Part shown: piece by piece, positions 25,851 through 34,442 of the stretch
Layout: each line of letters opens with the position of its first letter
How positions within the stretch are numbered: the first letter of the stretch is position 1
From: Pontibacter sp. Tf4
Lineage (GTDB): Bacteria; Bacteroidota; Bacteroidia; Cytophagales; Hymenobacteraceae
NCBI RefSeq assembly: GCF_014212495.1
Contig: NZ_JACKZC010000002.1
Location: forward strand, 310,001 to 374,000
Reading direction: 5' to 3'
Length of the DNA: 64,000 bases
Position numbers and translations under genes: made by a program
The notes under the pieces: generated by a model
What the model was told of the DNA's origin: nothing
Database searches by the model: none
The model's input: only the letters and a program-made list of their open reading frames with translations

Positions 25851-25907
25851 AGCCTATAGGTTTAGTAAAGACCTAGCAGCGTGCGCAGCTCCTGCTAGCG
25901 TCTGGTG

Positions 25908-26240
25908 CTATAGTTTGCTTTGCCTACTGCTGGAAACAAGCCTTTTCTTTCATAGCTTCTTTTATTCCTGGGAGCTTTACTAACCCATTGTCTTATAGTT
26001 TGGTTGGCTCCCTCCGGGGCCGGAAGGCCCCGTCTTCGGGCATCGCGCTGCTGCCTTCTTGCTATCCTCGTACCTCGGATTGCCTCACGGCACCGCAACA
26101 AGTCAAAGGCGCTCAACCCAAAGACTGATAACACATTCGATAGCTGCTGCTTAAACTATAGTCTCTTTATTGTCTTTTCGTTAGAGTAGTTCAGTTTTTC
26201 TCCTGGTTGTAATTCCGTGGGGCAGGCTGCGCCTGCCTGC
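25908..26240 (+). repeat. 333-bp dispersed repeat, copy 1
   Basis: This copy matches the reverse complement of 38198-38530 over exactly 333 bp. The central 140 bp (26004-26143) differ at about seven positions (about 95% identity); the left 104 bp show about 85% and the right 97 bp are lower but unbroken in length. CTATAG motifs bound and punctuate it. It ends in the palindromic GGCAGGCTGCGCCTGCCTGC. The spacer 25638-26469 holds no convincing gene; the short frames through it on both strands have no recognisable product. Confidence 0.9.
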
Positions 26241-26292
26241 TCTCGGTCTGTAACTCTGGAACTAATAGTTGTCAACTTTAGCAAGGCAGAGA

Positions 26293-26405
26293 TTGTCCCC
26301 TTTAGGGGACTACAGGGGTGTTTAAGCAGCAACTATAGAACTAAAGCCTAACTATAGCGACTAGAATAGTCTCCCTCTACTGTTTTTAGGAGAGGGCTGG
26401 GGTGA
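26293..26405. repeat. G/C-block hairpins in the spacer
   Basis: GTCCCC/GGGGAC (26297-26312 region) and CCTCT...AGAGG followed by GGGCTGGGGTGAGG (around 26370-26405) are the CCCCTCTCC/GGAGAGG-type dispersed spacer units frequent in Bacteroidetes. Three CTATAG motifs lie between them. Confidence 0.5.
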
Positions 26406-26469
26406 GGTAATCCTGAAAATCCTTATTCAGACAAACTGTTTTTAACAGGAAACTAAGGTAAAGTAACCA

Positions 26470-27063
26470 CTACCGCTTAAACAACTCAGTCTTCACTCCC
26501 TCCACATAATTTACCAGTTCCGGAAAAAAGGATTCGAATTCCTGTTGGTACGAACTATAGTTTAAGGCCAGCTCCTCTCCTGCTGTTTCCATGTTAGATT
26601 CGAAACTGGTGCGGCGGCTGAGGCCGGTTAGGGCGCGGCTTATTCCTTCAATTTCGGCATAGCCCAGGAGCCAGTTCTGTTGCATCATATACGGGAAGAA
26701 ATGCTGTACTTTAGCTGGTAGTGTTGGCAAATGGCTGTTGATCAAATGGTAGGTGCGTTGAGTATAACCGGCCAGGGATTCGGCTGCATAGTGCTCAAAC
26801 TTAACTGCCAAGAAATGGTCATAAAAGAGGTCGGCTACTACCGGGGCGTATTTCTTATACCGCTCCCGCAGTCGGGCTTTGGTTTCTGCAACTATAGGGT
26901 GCGTGTCGGTATAGCTGTCGATGAAACGGTGAAGGTAAATACCCCGTGCTATACCGGTACTATAGTTTGCTGCCTGTTTGCCTTTTACAGCATCAGCTAT
27001 AAAGTTGCCAAGCAGCAGTTCTTCATCGTTTCCGGACAGGTATAAATGGGCGAGATAGTTCAA
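26470..27063 (-). CDS. acpH: Acyl-carrier-protein phosphodiesterase (AcpH, DUF479)
   Basis: AcpH removes the 4'-phosphopantetheine arm from ACP. The 197-residue protein has the DUF479 pattern: MNYLAHLYLSG, LLLGNFIADAVKG, the metal-ligand block YLHRFIDSYTDTHP, and VADLFYDHFLAVKF, all matching HD-related phosphodiesterase geometry. It is all-helical and cytosolic. The 5'-most region carries CTATAG motifs (around 26555 and 26962). The spacer before it contains the first copy of the large repeat. Confidence 0.88.
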   Translation of the reverse strand: MNYLAHLYLSGNDEELLLGNFIADAVKGKQAANYSTGIARGIYLHRFIDSYTDTHPIVAETKARLRERYKKYAPVVADLFYDHFLAVKFEHYAAESLAGYTQRTYHLINSHLPTLPAKVQHFFPYMMQQNWLLGYAEIEGISRALTGLSRRTSFESNMETAGEELALNYSSYQQEFESFFPELVNYVEGVKTELFKR

Positions 27064-27194
27064 ATCAGTAACGTTAGGTACAGCGTTTTAAACAACTTAT
27101 ACTGTGCTTTGTTACAAAGGTATAAACTATGGCTTATAAACCCTTTGTAAGTAAGGCGCGTAAGCAAAACACACAAATCCAACAACATAAAACT

Positions 27195-27689
27195 ATGAGC
27201 AACGACCAGAAAACCGACTTACAGAAACTGATAGATAAGATCAAAGATATAGACACCGCCATGATGACCACTGCCGATGACGACGGCAGTCTGCGAAGTC
27301 GCCCGATGCGCAACATGCAGATAAAAGAAGATGGCGTGATATGGTTCTTTACAGGTTATGAATCGGCTAAAACACACGAGCTGCAGAACGATGCGCATGT
27401 TAACTTAAGTTACGCCAGACCAGATGATCAGCTATATGTTTCGGTGTCGGGCAGGGCAACTATAAGCAGAGACAAAGCCAAGATTGACGAACTATGGAAC
27501 CCGGCCATGAAAGCATGGTTTCCGGAAGGAAAGGATGACCCGAACATCGGCCTGATTAAAGTAACAATTGATAAAGCCGAATACTGGGACTCGCCGAGCA
27601 GTGCTATGGTACATTTATATGGCGTAGTAAAAGCTGCCATTACCGGTGAGCGTGCCGACCCGGGCGAAAACAAAAAGATCAACCTGTAA
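27195..27689 (+). CDS. Pyridoxamine 5'-phosphate oxidase-like protein (general stress protein 26 type)
   Basis: A split-barrel flavin-binding-type protein. From ATG 27195 it has 164 residues beginning MSNDQKTDLQKLIDKIKDIDTAMMTT, then LRSRPMRNMQI, WFFTGYESAKTHEL, NVNLSYARPDDQLYVSVSGRA and an acidic/Trp segment with KAWFPEGKDDPNIGLIKV. This matches the GSP26/PNPOx-like family. An in-frame ATG at 27129 adds 22 residues that do not look conserved; both starts sit in AAACTATG. The function is probably redox-cofactor binding, but a reaction cannot be assigned. Confidence 0.85.
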   Translation: MSNDQKTDLQKLIDKIKDIDTAMMTTADDDGSLRSRPMRNMQIKEDGVIWFFTGYESAKTHELQNDAHVNLSYARPDDQLYVSVSGRATISRDKAKIDELWNPAMKAWFPEGKDDPNIGLIKVTIDKAEYWDSPSSAMVHLYGVVKAAITGERADPGENKKINL

Positions 27690-27718
27690 GTATAAAAGAG
27701 TACCTATAGCTTGAAAGC

Positions 27719-27755
27719 AACACCTGCCCTACTCCCGTTCGGCAGGTGTTTTTTT
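27719..27755 (+). terminator. Terminator of the PNPOx-like gene
   Basis: AACACCTGCC and GGCAGGTGTT form a perfect 10-bp stem with a 12-nt loop and seven T. Confidence 0.88.
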
Positions 27756-27820
27756 GCAGTTCATTTCACAATGATTACCTTACTTTCAATTAACAACCAG
27801 CAACCAACTACTCTAATCCA

Positions 27821-28552
27821 TTGCAGCCAACTATAGCAATTGCCCCGCGCCTTACCACGCTCACCCTGTTTGGCATTAAAAAAGGCCACCTGCGTTGGGG
27901 ACTGGCACAAATGGGAACCTCCGCACCAAAGCTGGCCACCGTTCCGGGCTTATTGTTCTATAAACTACTGGGAAGCGGACATGGCAGAGGCTTCAGCATT
28001 AAACCCAACTTTTACAGGTACGGCCTGCTTTGTACCTGGGAAAATGAAGCGGCGGCAGAGAATTTCTTTTGTAGTTCCGGGTTGATGCAGGAGTACCAAC
28101 AGCACACCTTCGAAAGCTGGACCTGCTACCTGCAGACTTTGCAAAGCCACGGGCAATGGGACAAAAAAGAGCCCTTCACGCCTGCTGAAAGCCTCAACTA
28201 TAGTTCGGGGCCAATTGCGGTGCTCACACGCGCAAGCATCAATCTGCAGGCTCTGCCTAATTTCTGGCGGTTTGTGCCGCAGTCGAGTAAGGCGCTGGAT
28301 GATGCGCAAGGCCTGCTTTGTTCGATCGGCTTAGGCGAATTACCGCTTGTACGGCAGGCAACGTTCAGTATCTGGGAAAGTGCAGAGGCTATGAAAAACT
28401 ATGCTTACCGCAACCCCAGGCACCAGGAAGTGATCAAACGCACCCGCTCCGAAAACTGGTATTCCGAAGAACTCTTTGCGCGGTTCATCCCTCTTAAAAC
28501 AGTCGGTACCTGGAACGGCACTGACCCGGTCCGGAGCTACGTGGCCGGTTAA
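27821..28552 (+). CDS. Spheroidene monooxygenase (CrtA)-like carotenoid oxygenase
   Basis: The 243-residue sequence contains the CrtA pattern: LRWGLAQMG, FYKLLGSGHGRGFSIKPN, VLTRASI, LPNFWRFVP, a GLGELPLVRQATFSIWESAEAMKNYAYRNPRHQEVIKRTR block and NWYSEELFARF. CrtA-type enzymes introduce keto groups into carotenoids, consistent with the pigmentation of many Hymenobacteraceae. No other carotenoid gene is in this window. The best start is TTG at 27821, with no ATG before residue 31; a CTATAG motif encodes part of residues 4-6 (PTIA). Its stop overlaps that of the convergent DUF1003 gene. Confidence 0.8.
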   Translation: MQPTIAIAPRLTTLTLFGIKKGHLRWGLAQMGTSAPKLATVPGLLFYKLLGSGHGRGFSIKPNFYRYGLLCTWENEAAAENFFCSSGLMQEYQQHTFESWTCYLQTLQSHGQWDKKEPFTPAESLNYSSGPIAVLTRASINLQALPNFWRFVPQSSKALDDAQGLLCSIGLGELPLVRQATFSIWESAEAMKNYAYRNPRHQEVIKRTRSENWYSEELFARFIPLKTVGTWNGTDPVRSYVAG

Positions 28553-29268
28553 TGTTTTTTGCTTTTTAAGCCCACCATAATGTCTTCCAGCAGGTCCACC
28601 TGAATTTGCTGGATCTCGATGAGGCGCTGGTTCTGGTTGATGATCAGGTGATCAATTTTTTCGTGCAGCAGGCGTATCTCCAGTTCCGCTTTCAGGTTTA
28701 CCTGGTAATCATATTCTGAGCGCTGGCGGTCTTTTGCCTCTTTGCGGTTCTGGCTCATCATAATAATCGGCGCCTGTATGGCAGCGAGGCACGAAAGGAT
28801 CAGGTTCAAAAGAATAAAAGGATAAGGATCAAAAGGACGGGTAGCTACAAAGTATACATTCACGGCCATCCAAAGGAAAAGGAATGAAAAGAAGAGCAGA
28901 ATAAACGTCCAGCTGCCGCCAAATTCAGCAATTTTATCAGACACCCGCTCCCCTAATGTCAGGTTCTCGGACAGTTCTGTTTCTATGTTAGAAGAGAGCA
29001 CCTCGTGTTCATTTATGCTCTGGATCACTTCTTTTTCCAGCTCCGACAATTCCCCCAGCTCACTTGTCAGCATATTTTCGAGGTACTTGTTGCGGTACTG
29101 GTTCAGCACGGCAACAGACACATACCCTTTCTCATCAAAGGTAGGGTAATCGGCCTTTAGCAGTTTCAGGATGTTCTTGCGTATATCAGCCCCGACTACC
29201 AATTGCTGCATGGGCAAATGTTTTCCGGTAACCTGGCAAAGGCCTGTGCTGTTTCGATGTGCTCTCAT
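28549..29268 (-). CDS. DUF1003 membrane protein
   Basis: A 239-residue protein whose central 120 residues are the DUF1003 domain: LTLGERVSDKIAEFGGSWTFILLFF, VATRPFDPYPFILLNLILSCLAAIQAPIIMMSQNR and AKDRQRSEYDYQVNLKAELEI. Two transmembrane helices (about 115-135 and 148-168) are followed by a long helical tail. The family role is unknown. The gene ends tail-to-tail with the CrtA-like gene, sharing the TTAA at 28549-28552. Confidence 0.88.
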   Translation of the reverse strand: MRAHRNSTGLCQVTGKHLPMQQLVVGADIRKNILKLLKADYPTFDEKGYVSVAVLNQYRNKYLENMLTSELGELSELEKEVIQSINEHEVLSSNIETELSENLTLGERVSDKIAEFGGSWTFILLFFSFLFLWMAVNVYFVATRPFDPYPFILLNLILSCLAAIQAPIIMMSQNRKEAKDRQRSEYDYQVNLKAELEIRLLHEKIDHLIINQNQRLIEIQQIQVDLLEDIMVGLKSKKH

Positions 29269-29330
29269 AAGGTATACTGCTTCACCTTATGTAGCCATAC
29301 GCAGGACAGCTTTAATCGATAAACTATAGT

Positions 29331-29987
29331 TTACTTAAACTGCTGGTTGATCTGCTCCAATGCGTTCTCTATCAGTTTGCTCATGGCCTCATACGTGCGG
29401 TAGCCACGGCTCAGCAGATTTACCTCATGACCATTCAGGATATAGATGCTCGGGAAAGCTACGGCCTGCAGGTGACGCGCGATCACAAAATCCTGCTGCG
29501 TTTTGGCAAGCATATCTTCTGAGCTGAACTTCTCCAGAAAAGCATCTTCTTCAATACCAAAAGTACTCGCTATTTCAGCCAGCACCGCAGCGTTGGTTAC
29601 ATCATTGTTACCGGCATAAAAAGCAGTCTGTACTTTCTCGGCCATTTCCAGTTCAGCTTCCGGCTTCAGGTAACGCATTGTGATGACAGCACGGCAGGTG
29701 GGTTCGGTATTGTAAATAAAGTCGGTTCTGTCGAAGAAACTATAGTCGAATGGCTGGTTGGTAACCTGCTCTACATCCTGCCAGTGCTGTTTAGTTTTAT
29801 CTACATTTTCTGCATCCATCGGCTCTGTATTCGCACGAAGTCCGCCCAGCACCAATTTAAAATTTAGTTTGCCTTTCTGCTCCTGTTTTATGCGGTGCAA
29901 CACCGGCGCAAAACCATAGCACCACGAGCACATCGGGTCCATTACATAAATCAGGTGCGGCACATCCAGCAGATCGTATTTTTCCAT
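29331..29987 (-). CDS. DsbA-family thioredoxin-fold protein
   Basis: A 218-residue protein with a thioredoxin fold interrupted by a helical domain, as in DsbA/FrnE-like proteins. The active-site motif is CSWC in MDPMCSWCYGFAPVLHRI (about residues 18-25), and the cis-Pro is in AFPSIYILNG. No signal peptide is visible, so it is probably cytosolic. The role may be disulfide or glutathione-linked redox chemistry. It stands alone upstream of the leuS region, with a TAACTTTG box at 30012-30019 on its own strand. Confidence 0.85.
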   Translation of the reverse strand: MEKYDLLDVPHLIYVMDPMCSWCYGFAPVLHRIKQEQKGKLNFKLVLGGLRANTEPMDAENVDKTKQHWQDVEQVTNQPFDYSFFDRTDFIYNTEPTCRAVITMRYLKPEAELEMAEKVQTAFYAGNNDVTNAAVLAEIASTFGIEEDAFLEKFSSEDMLAKTQQDFVIARHLQAVAFPSIYILNGHEVNLLSRGYRTYEAMSKLIENALEQINQQFK

Positions 29988-30036
29988 TTCTAAAGTTCAA
30001 TTGTAAAGCTGCAAAGTTACTATTGATTGTTGAATT

Positions 30037-30104
30037 GCTAAATTGTTTAATTGTTGTTTATAGTTAAGAGCACAAAAAGCAATTTAACCATCTAACAATT
30101 TAGC
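30037..30104. repeat. Inverted repeat of AACAATTTAGC type in the leuS leader
   Basis: GCTAAATTGTT (30037-30047) pairs perfectly with AACAATTTAGC (30094-30104), followed by CATTTAGCC quasi-repeats up to 30120. It occupies the spacer between the divergent DsbA-like and leuS genes. Confidence 0.6.
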
Positions 30105-30168
30105 CATTTAGCCTTCCAACAATTAACTTAGCGGTTTAGGAAAGATTAAAGCGAATACACGATAAACT

Positions 30169-32934
30169 ATGTCAGAGTATAATTTCAATCAGATTGAGAA
30201 AAAATGGCAGCGTTACTGGGAAGAGAACCAGACGTTTAAAGCCAACGAAAGCAACGATAAACCAAAGTATTACGCCCTGGATATGTTCCCGTATCCGTCT
30301 GGTGCCGGCCTGCACGTAGGTCACCCGCTTGGTTACATTGCTTCTGATATAGTGAGCCGTTACAAGCGCCTGAAAGGATTTAACGTGCTGCATCCGATGG
30401 GCTTTGACTCATTTGGTCTGCCAGCCGAGCAATATGCCATCCAGACTGGTCAGCACCCGGCCATTACCACAGAGCAGAACATTACCCGCTATGTAGAACA
30501 GCTCAAAAACATCGGTTTCTCTTTTGACTGGGAACGCGAAGTGCGCACCTCTGACCCGAACTACTACAAATGGACGCAGTGGATCTTTAAGCAACTGTTC
30601 AACAGCTACTATAACTATAGCACTGACAAAGCGGAAACGATAGACAAGCTGATTGCTGAGTTTGCAGCCAATGGTAACGCCAACGTAAACGCCGCCTGCG
30701 ACGAAGACACGCCTGCCTTCACAGCCGAAGACTGGAAAGCCATGAACAAGCAGCAGCAGGCAGAAATGCTTCTAAAGTACAGACTGACCTATGTGGCTGA
30801 AGCGGTTGTAAACTGGTGTCCTGCACTGGGTACGGTACTGGCGAATGACGAAGTAGTGGGTGGAGTTTCGGAGCGTGGCGGTTACCCTGTTGAGCGCAAG
30901 AAAATGCGCCAGTGGATGATGCGCATCACGGCTTACGCCGAGCGTTTACTTCAGGGTTTAGAAACTATAGATTGGCCGGAGCCTGTAAAAGAAATGCAAC
31001 GCAACTGGATCGGTAAATCGGTTGGTGCCGAGCTGGATTTTGCCATTGAAGGTGATGGTCATATTAAGGTATTTACAACGCGTATCGACACCATTTTCGG
31101 GGCATCGTTTGTAGTGCTGGCGCCGGAGCATGACCTGGTTGCCCAGATTACCACAGACGAGCAGCGCGCAGCTGTAGAAGCATATGTGCAGGTAGCCAAG
31201 AACCGCTCGGAGCGCGAGCGTATGACGGATGTAAAAACTGTGAGCGGTGTGTTTACAGGTGCTTACGCCATTAACCCGATCTCAGAAGAGCGCGTGCCGA
31301 TCTGGATTGCCGATTATGTTTTGGCTGGTTACGGTACTGGTGCGGTAATGGCTGTACCAGGTCATGATAGCCGTGACTATGCGTTTGCTAAGCACTTTAA
31401 CTTGCCTATAAAAGAAGTGGTTGCTGGTGGTAACTTAGCAGAAGAAGCTTATGCAGCCAAAGAAGGTAAGATCATCAACTCCGGTTTCCTGGATGGGCTG
31501 GATGTGAAAGATGCTATAAAAGCTGGTATTGCCAAGGCCGAAGAACTGGGCGTGGGCAAAGGCCGCGTGCAGTACCGTATGCGCGATGCCGTGTTCAGCC
31601 GCCAGCGTTATTGGGGCGAGCCGGTTCCGGTTTACTTTAAAGATGGCATTCCGCACTTGCTGACAGACGATGAATTGCCATTAGAATTGCCAAAGATTGA
31701 TGCCTACCTGCCAACAGAAACCGGTGAGCCGCCACTTGGCCGCGCCGTGGACTGGAAGTATGAAAACCAGTATGAGTATGAACTGAGTACCATGCCGGGT
31801 TGGGCAGGCAGCAGCTGGTACTGGTACCGCTACATGGACCCACAGAACAACACCGAATTTGCAGCAAAAGACAAGATCGACTACTGGCGCAATGTAGACC
31901 TGTACATCGGTGGTTCAGAGCACGCAACCGGTCACCTGCTTTACTCCCGCTTCTGGAACAAGTTTATGTTTGACCTGGGCTTAGTGGTAGAAGAAGAGCC
32001 ATTCAAAAAGCTGATCAACCAGGGCATGATCCAGGGCCGTTCAAATTTTGTGTACCGCATTAACGGCACTAACAAGTATGTTTCTTATGGTCTTAAAGAT
32101 CAGTACGAAACAACGCAGCTGCACGTCGATGTAAATATAGTTGAGAACGATGTGCTGGACCTTGAAGCTTTCAAGGCATGGAGACCTGAAAATGCTGATG
32201 CGGAATTTATACTGGAAGACGGTAAGTATAACGTTGGCGTTGAAATTGAGAAGATGTCGAAGTCGAAGTACAACGTAGTGAACCCGGATGACCTGGTGGA
32301 CAGAATGGGTGCCGATACGCTGCGTATGTACGAGATGTTCCTGGGTCCGCTGGAGCAATTCAAACCCTGGAATACCAATGGCATGGACGGCGTACACAAG
32401 TTCCTGAAAAAGTACTGGAAGCTCTTCCATGACAAGGATGGCAACTTTATAGTTAGCGACGAGACACCGACTGCCGCAGAAATGAAGTTGCTGCACAAAA
32501 CCATCCAGAAGGTGGAAGAAGATATCGAGCGTTTCTCGTTCAATACATCGGTGCCGGCATTTATGATCTGTGTAAATGAGCTTAGCCAGCTGAAGACGAA
32601 CAAACGTTCCATACTGGAGCCGTTAACTATACTTCTGTCGTCTTACGCCCCGCACATTACCGAAGAGATCTGGCAGAAACTGGGCCACTCTGAAAGTATT
32701 AGCTATGCCAGCTTCCCGGAATTTAACGCAGCGTACCTGGTTGAGAATACGTTTGAGTACCCGGTTTCAGTAAACGGCAAGACCCGTGCGAAGATGACTT
32801 TTGCATTGGACACGCCGCGCGAGGCCATGGAGAAAGCTGTACTGGCAGACGAACAGGTAACCAAGTTTTTTGAAGGAAAAGCACCAAAGAAAATCATTAT
32901 AGTACCTAACAAAATCATCAATGTGGTAGTATAA
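30169..32934 (+). CDS. leuS: Leucyl-tRNA synthetase
   Basis: A 921-residue class I synthetase. The HIGH signature is in [12 protein letters not shown] (about residue 45), the catalytic core continues with [17 protein letters not shown], the CP1 editing domain carries the Thr-rich and Asp-containing pocket ([21 protein letters not shown]), and the KMSKS loop is [10 protein letters not shown] (near 700). It charges tRNA(Leu) and edits norvaline and other errors. A segment near 620-680 ([21 protein letters not shown]) is an insertion typical of Bacteroidetes LeuS. The start ATG is in AAACTATG. Confidence 0.98.
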   Translation: MSEYNFNQIEKKWQRYWEENQTFKANESNDKPKYYALDMFPYPSGAGLHVGHPLGYIASDIVSRYKRLKGFNVLHPMGFDSFGLPAEQYAIQTGQHPAITTEQNITRYVEQLKNIGFSFDWEREVRTSDPNYYKWTQWIFKQLFNSYYNYSTDKAETIDKLIAEFAANGNANVNAACDEDTPAFTAEDWKAMNKQQQAEMLLKYRLTYVAEAVVNWCPALGTVLANDEVVGGVSERGGYPVERKKMRQWMMRITAYAERLLQGLETIDWPEPVKEMQRNWIGKSVGAELDFAIEGDGHIKVFTTRIDTIFGASFVVLAPEHDLVAQITTDEQRAAVEAYVQVAKNRSERERMTDVKTVSGVFTGAYAINPISEERVPIWIADYVLAGYGTGAVMAVPGHDSRDYAFAKHFNLPIKEVVAGGNLAEEAYAAKEGKIINSGFLDGLDVKDAIKAGIAKAEELGVGKGRVQYRMRDAVFSRQRYWGEPVPVYFKDGIPHLLTDDELPLELPKIDAYLPTETGEPPLGRAVDWKYENQYEYELSTMPGWAGSSWYWYRYMDPQNNTEFAAKDKIDYWRNVDLYIGGSEHATGHLLYSRFWNKFMFDLGLVVEEEPFKKLINQGMIQGRSNFVYRINGTNKYVSYGLKDQYETTQLHVDVNIVENDVLDLEAFKAWRPENADAEFILEDGKYNVGVEIEKMSKSKYNVVNPDDLVDRMGADTLRMYEMFLGPLEQFKPWNTNGMDGVHKFLKKYWKLFHDKDGNFIVSDETPTAAEMKLLHKTIQKVEEDIERFSFNTSVPAFMICVNELSQLKTNKRSILEPLTILLSSYAPHITEEIWQKLGHSESISYASFPEFNAAYLVENTFEYPVSVNGKTRAKMTFALDTPREAMEKAVLADEQVTKFFEGKAPKKIIIVPNKIINVVV

Positions 32935-32963
32935 TAAAGCTCCATTTTACCAACTAACTTTCT

Positions 32964-32997
32964 AAAAGCCGTCAGCAACCCATCCTGGCGGCTTTTT
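32964..32997 (+). terminator. Terminator of leuS
   Basis: AAAAGCCGTCAG and CTGGCGGCTTTTT form a stem with one wobble, 30 bp after the leuS stop. Confidence 0.85.
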
Positions 32998-33036
32998 CAT
33001 TTCCGGGAGCTATAGTTATAGTTTGCAGCATCAAAA

Positions 33037-33065
33037 AAAGGTGACCTGTTGCCAGTGCCACCTTT
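33037..33065 (-). terminator. Terminator of the MarR gene
   Basis: AAAGGTG and CACCTTT pair, with inner CTG/CAG pairing, and a run of T on the minus strand. It lies 29 bp past the MarR stop. Confidence 0.65.
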
Positions 33066-33093
33066 ATAAGATCTATAGTTCTTTCAGAACGGT

Positions 33094-33594
33094 TTAGTTC
33101 GTTTCTATGGGAGCTGCTGCCCGTATGCGCCGTGATGCAGTTTTAATGGATGCACGTACTTTGTTTAGCAGCTGACTTAACTGTACGGCTTCCTCTTCGC
33201 TAAGGCCTTGCATCAGGCTGTCGAGCAGGGTAAGCTCAGGGTCTATTGTTTCCATCAGGGTGTGCCCCTTCTCCGAAAGCACGATGTTCACCAGTCGCTT
33301 GTCATGCGGGTTCTGTTTTACTTCCACAAACCCTTTTCCGTTCAGTCTGCTAACCAGGCGCGAGGTATCCGACATCTTATCCAGCATTTTCTCACGAAGA
33401 CCTGAGGTAGAGATCGGTCGTGGGTAATGGTCCCTTAGAATGCGCAGCGCATTGTACTGCTGTGTGGTAAGGCTGAAGCGTTTAAAAAAGCTCTCATAGC
33501 CATTAAAAAGGAATCCGGATGTATAAAGCAGGTTTAAACCCGCCTTCTGCCAGTCGTTCCGGATCTTAACCCCAACTTCATTTTCGAAATGCAT
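33094..33594 (-). CDS. MarR-family transcriptional regulator
   Basis: A 166-residue regulator with the winged helix-turn-helix of the MarR family: FSLTTQQYNALRILRDHYPRPISTSGLREKMLDKMSDTSRLVSRLNGKGFVEVKQNPHDKRLVNIVLSEKGHTLM, including the recognition helix and the beta-wing Asp/Arg pair (DKR). The C-terminal helices form the dimer interface. The target is unknown: neither neighbour is a typical efflux gene. Confidence 0.92.
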   Translation of the reverse strand: MHFENEVGVKIRNDWQKAGLNLLYTSGFLFNGYESFFKRFSLTTQQYNALRILRDHYPRPISTSGLREKMLDKMSDTSRLVSRLNGKGFVEVKQNPHDKRLVNIVLSEKGHTLMETIDPELTLLDSLMQGLSEEEAVQLSQLLNKVRASIKTASRRIRAAAPIETN

Positions 33595-33777
33595 AAATTA
33601 ATCTAAGGTGTGGTGTCAATTATAATTAAAAAAACTGAATTTATAAGATAAGCGAACCAAAATTTAGTGCGAAATGCATGTTTTTCACTACGAACTACAT
33701 CAGTGCGCTTTCCTTCAGGAACTGAGTAAGCAGTTTTTACGGTCCCGGACAACTTATGTTAAAGTCCGGTGCTGCAA

Positions 33778-34131
33778 TCAGGAACCCAGTTGCATTTTCT
33801 GTGCTTTCGTCAGCTTGGCTACCACCAAGTTGTACGAGGCATCAATCATCTGCAACAGCAATTGTTCTGGTAAACCCGCTTCCGGTAAAACCGTGTTCCA
33901 GTGCTTTTTGCTCATGTGGTAGCCGGGCTTTACCTGCGGGTACTTTTCCCGCAACTCCACTGCTTCATCCGGGTTGCATTTCAGGGCGATGCCGTTCTCA
34001 AACTCTGATATGCTGCAAAGTGCAAACATCTTTCCGCACACTTTAAATACCAGCGTATCTTCGTCAAATGGCAGTTCTTCGGTGGTGCCAGGCTTGGCAA
34101 GACAATACTCTCTGAGGGCTTCAATGTGCAT
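33778..34131 (-). CDS. MmcQ/YjbR-family protein
   Basis: A 117-residue single-domain protein with the YjbR pattern: LREYCLAKPGTTEELPFDEDTLVFKVCGKMFALCS, LKCNPDEAVELREKYPQVKPGYHMSKKHWNTV. The family has a 'double wing' DNA-binding-like fold but no established function. It ends 48 bp before a terminator-bearing gap and lies on the same strand as the small DUF6728 gene upstream. Confidence 0.92.
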   Translation of the reverse strand: MHIEALREYCLAKPGTTEELPFDEDTLVFKVCGKMFALCSISEFENGIALKCNPDEAVELREKYPQVKPGYHMSKKHWNTVLPEAGLPEQLLLQMIDASYNLVVAKLTKAQKMQLGS

Positions 34132-34175
34132 GGGTTTGGTGCTTCTTTTTTAAAGCGGGATACAATGTAATAAAA

Positions 34176-34201
34176 AAAGGAGAACCATAAGATTCTCCTT
34201 T
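34176..34201 (-). terminator. Terminator of the DUF6728 gene
   Basis: AAAGGAGAA (34176-34184) and TTCTCCTTT (34193-34201) form a perfect 9-bp stem with an 8-nt loop, followed by a run of T on the minus strand. Confidence 0.82.
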
Positions 34202-34223
34202 CAACTATTTTATTTTTTGGATG

Positions 34224-34388
34224 TTAAAGATGCGTTATGATAAAGTAAATGATGGCAGCCAGAAACATCAGGATCGAAATCTTATTGATGGTATGCATGG
34301 CGCGCAGGTTAAAATTACTCTTACGCTTCGGGTCCTTTTTACGAAAAAAGTAAGTCGCTACTTCCGTGAAGTCAAATAGTCCCTTCAT
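34224..34388 (-). CDS. Small DUF6728-like membrane protein, 54 residues
   Basis: A short frame read by hand on the minus strand: M-K-G-L-F-D-F-T-E-V-A-T-Y-F-F-R-K-K then DPKRKSNFNLRAMHTINK and one transmembrane helix (ISILMFLAAIIYFIIT). The sequence resembles the DUF6728 family that I recall from Bacteroidetes, where MKGLFDFTEVATYFFRKKDP is nearly invariant, so the call rests on memory of that signature. It has its own terminator. It lies upstream of the YjbR gene and downstream of the acyltransferase, all minus. Confidence 0.8.
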   Translation of the reverse strand: MKGLFDFTEVATYFFRKKDPKRKSNFNLRAMHTINKISILMFLAAIIYFIITHL

Positions 34389-34442
34389 ATAGATACAGGT
34401 TATAGTTTAAATACGGGTTTACTCTGGTTAAGAACATCAGTA

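Noticed and set aside
25895-26189. Short frames in the repeat region on both strands
   Set aside because: They have Arg/Cys-rich unlikely products and are explained by the GC-rich repeat core; kept only as the finding about a preserved frame.
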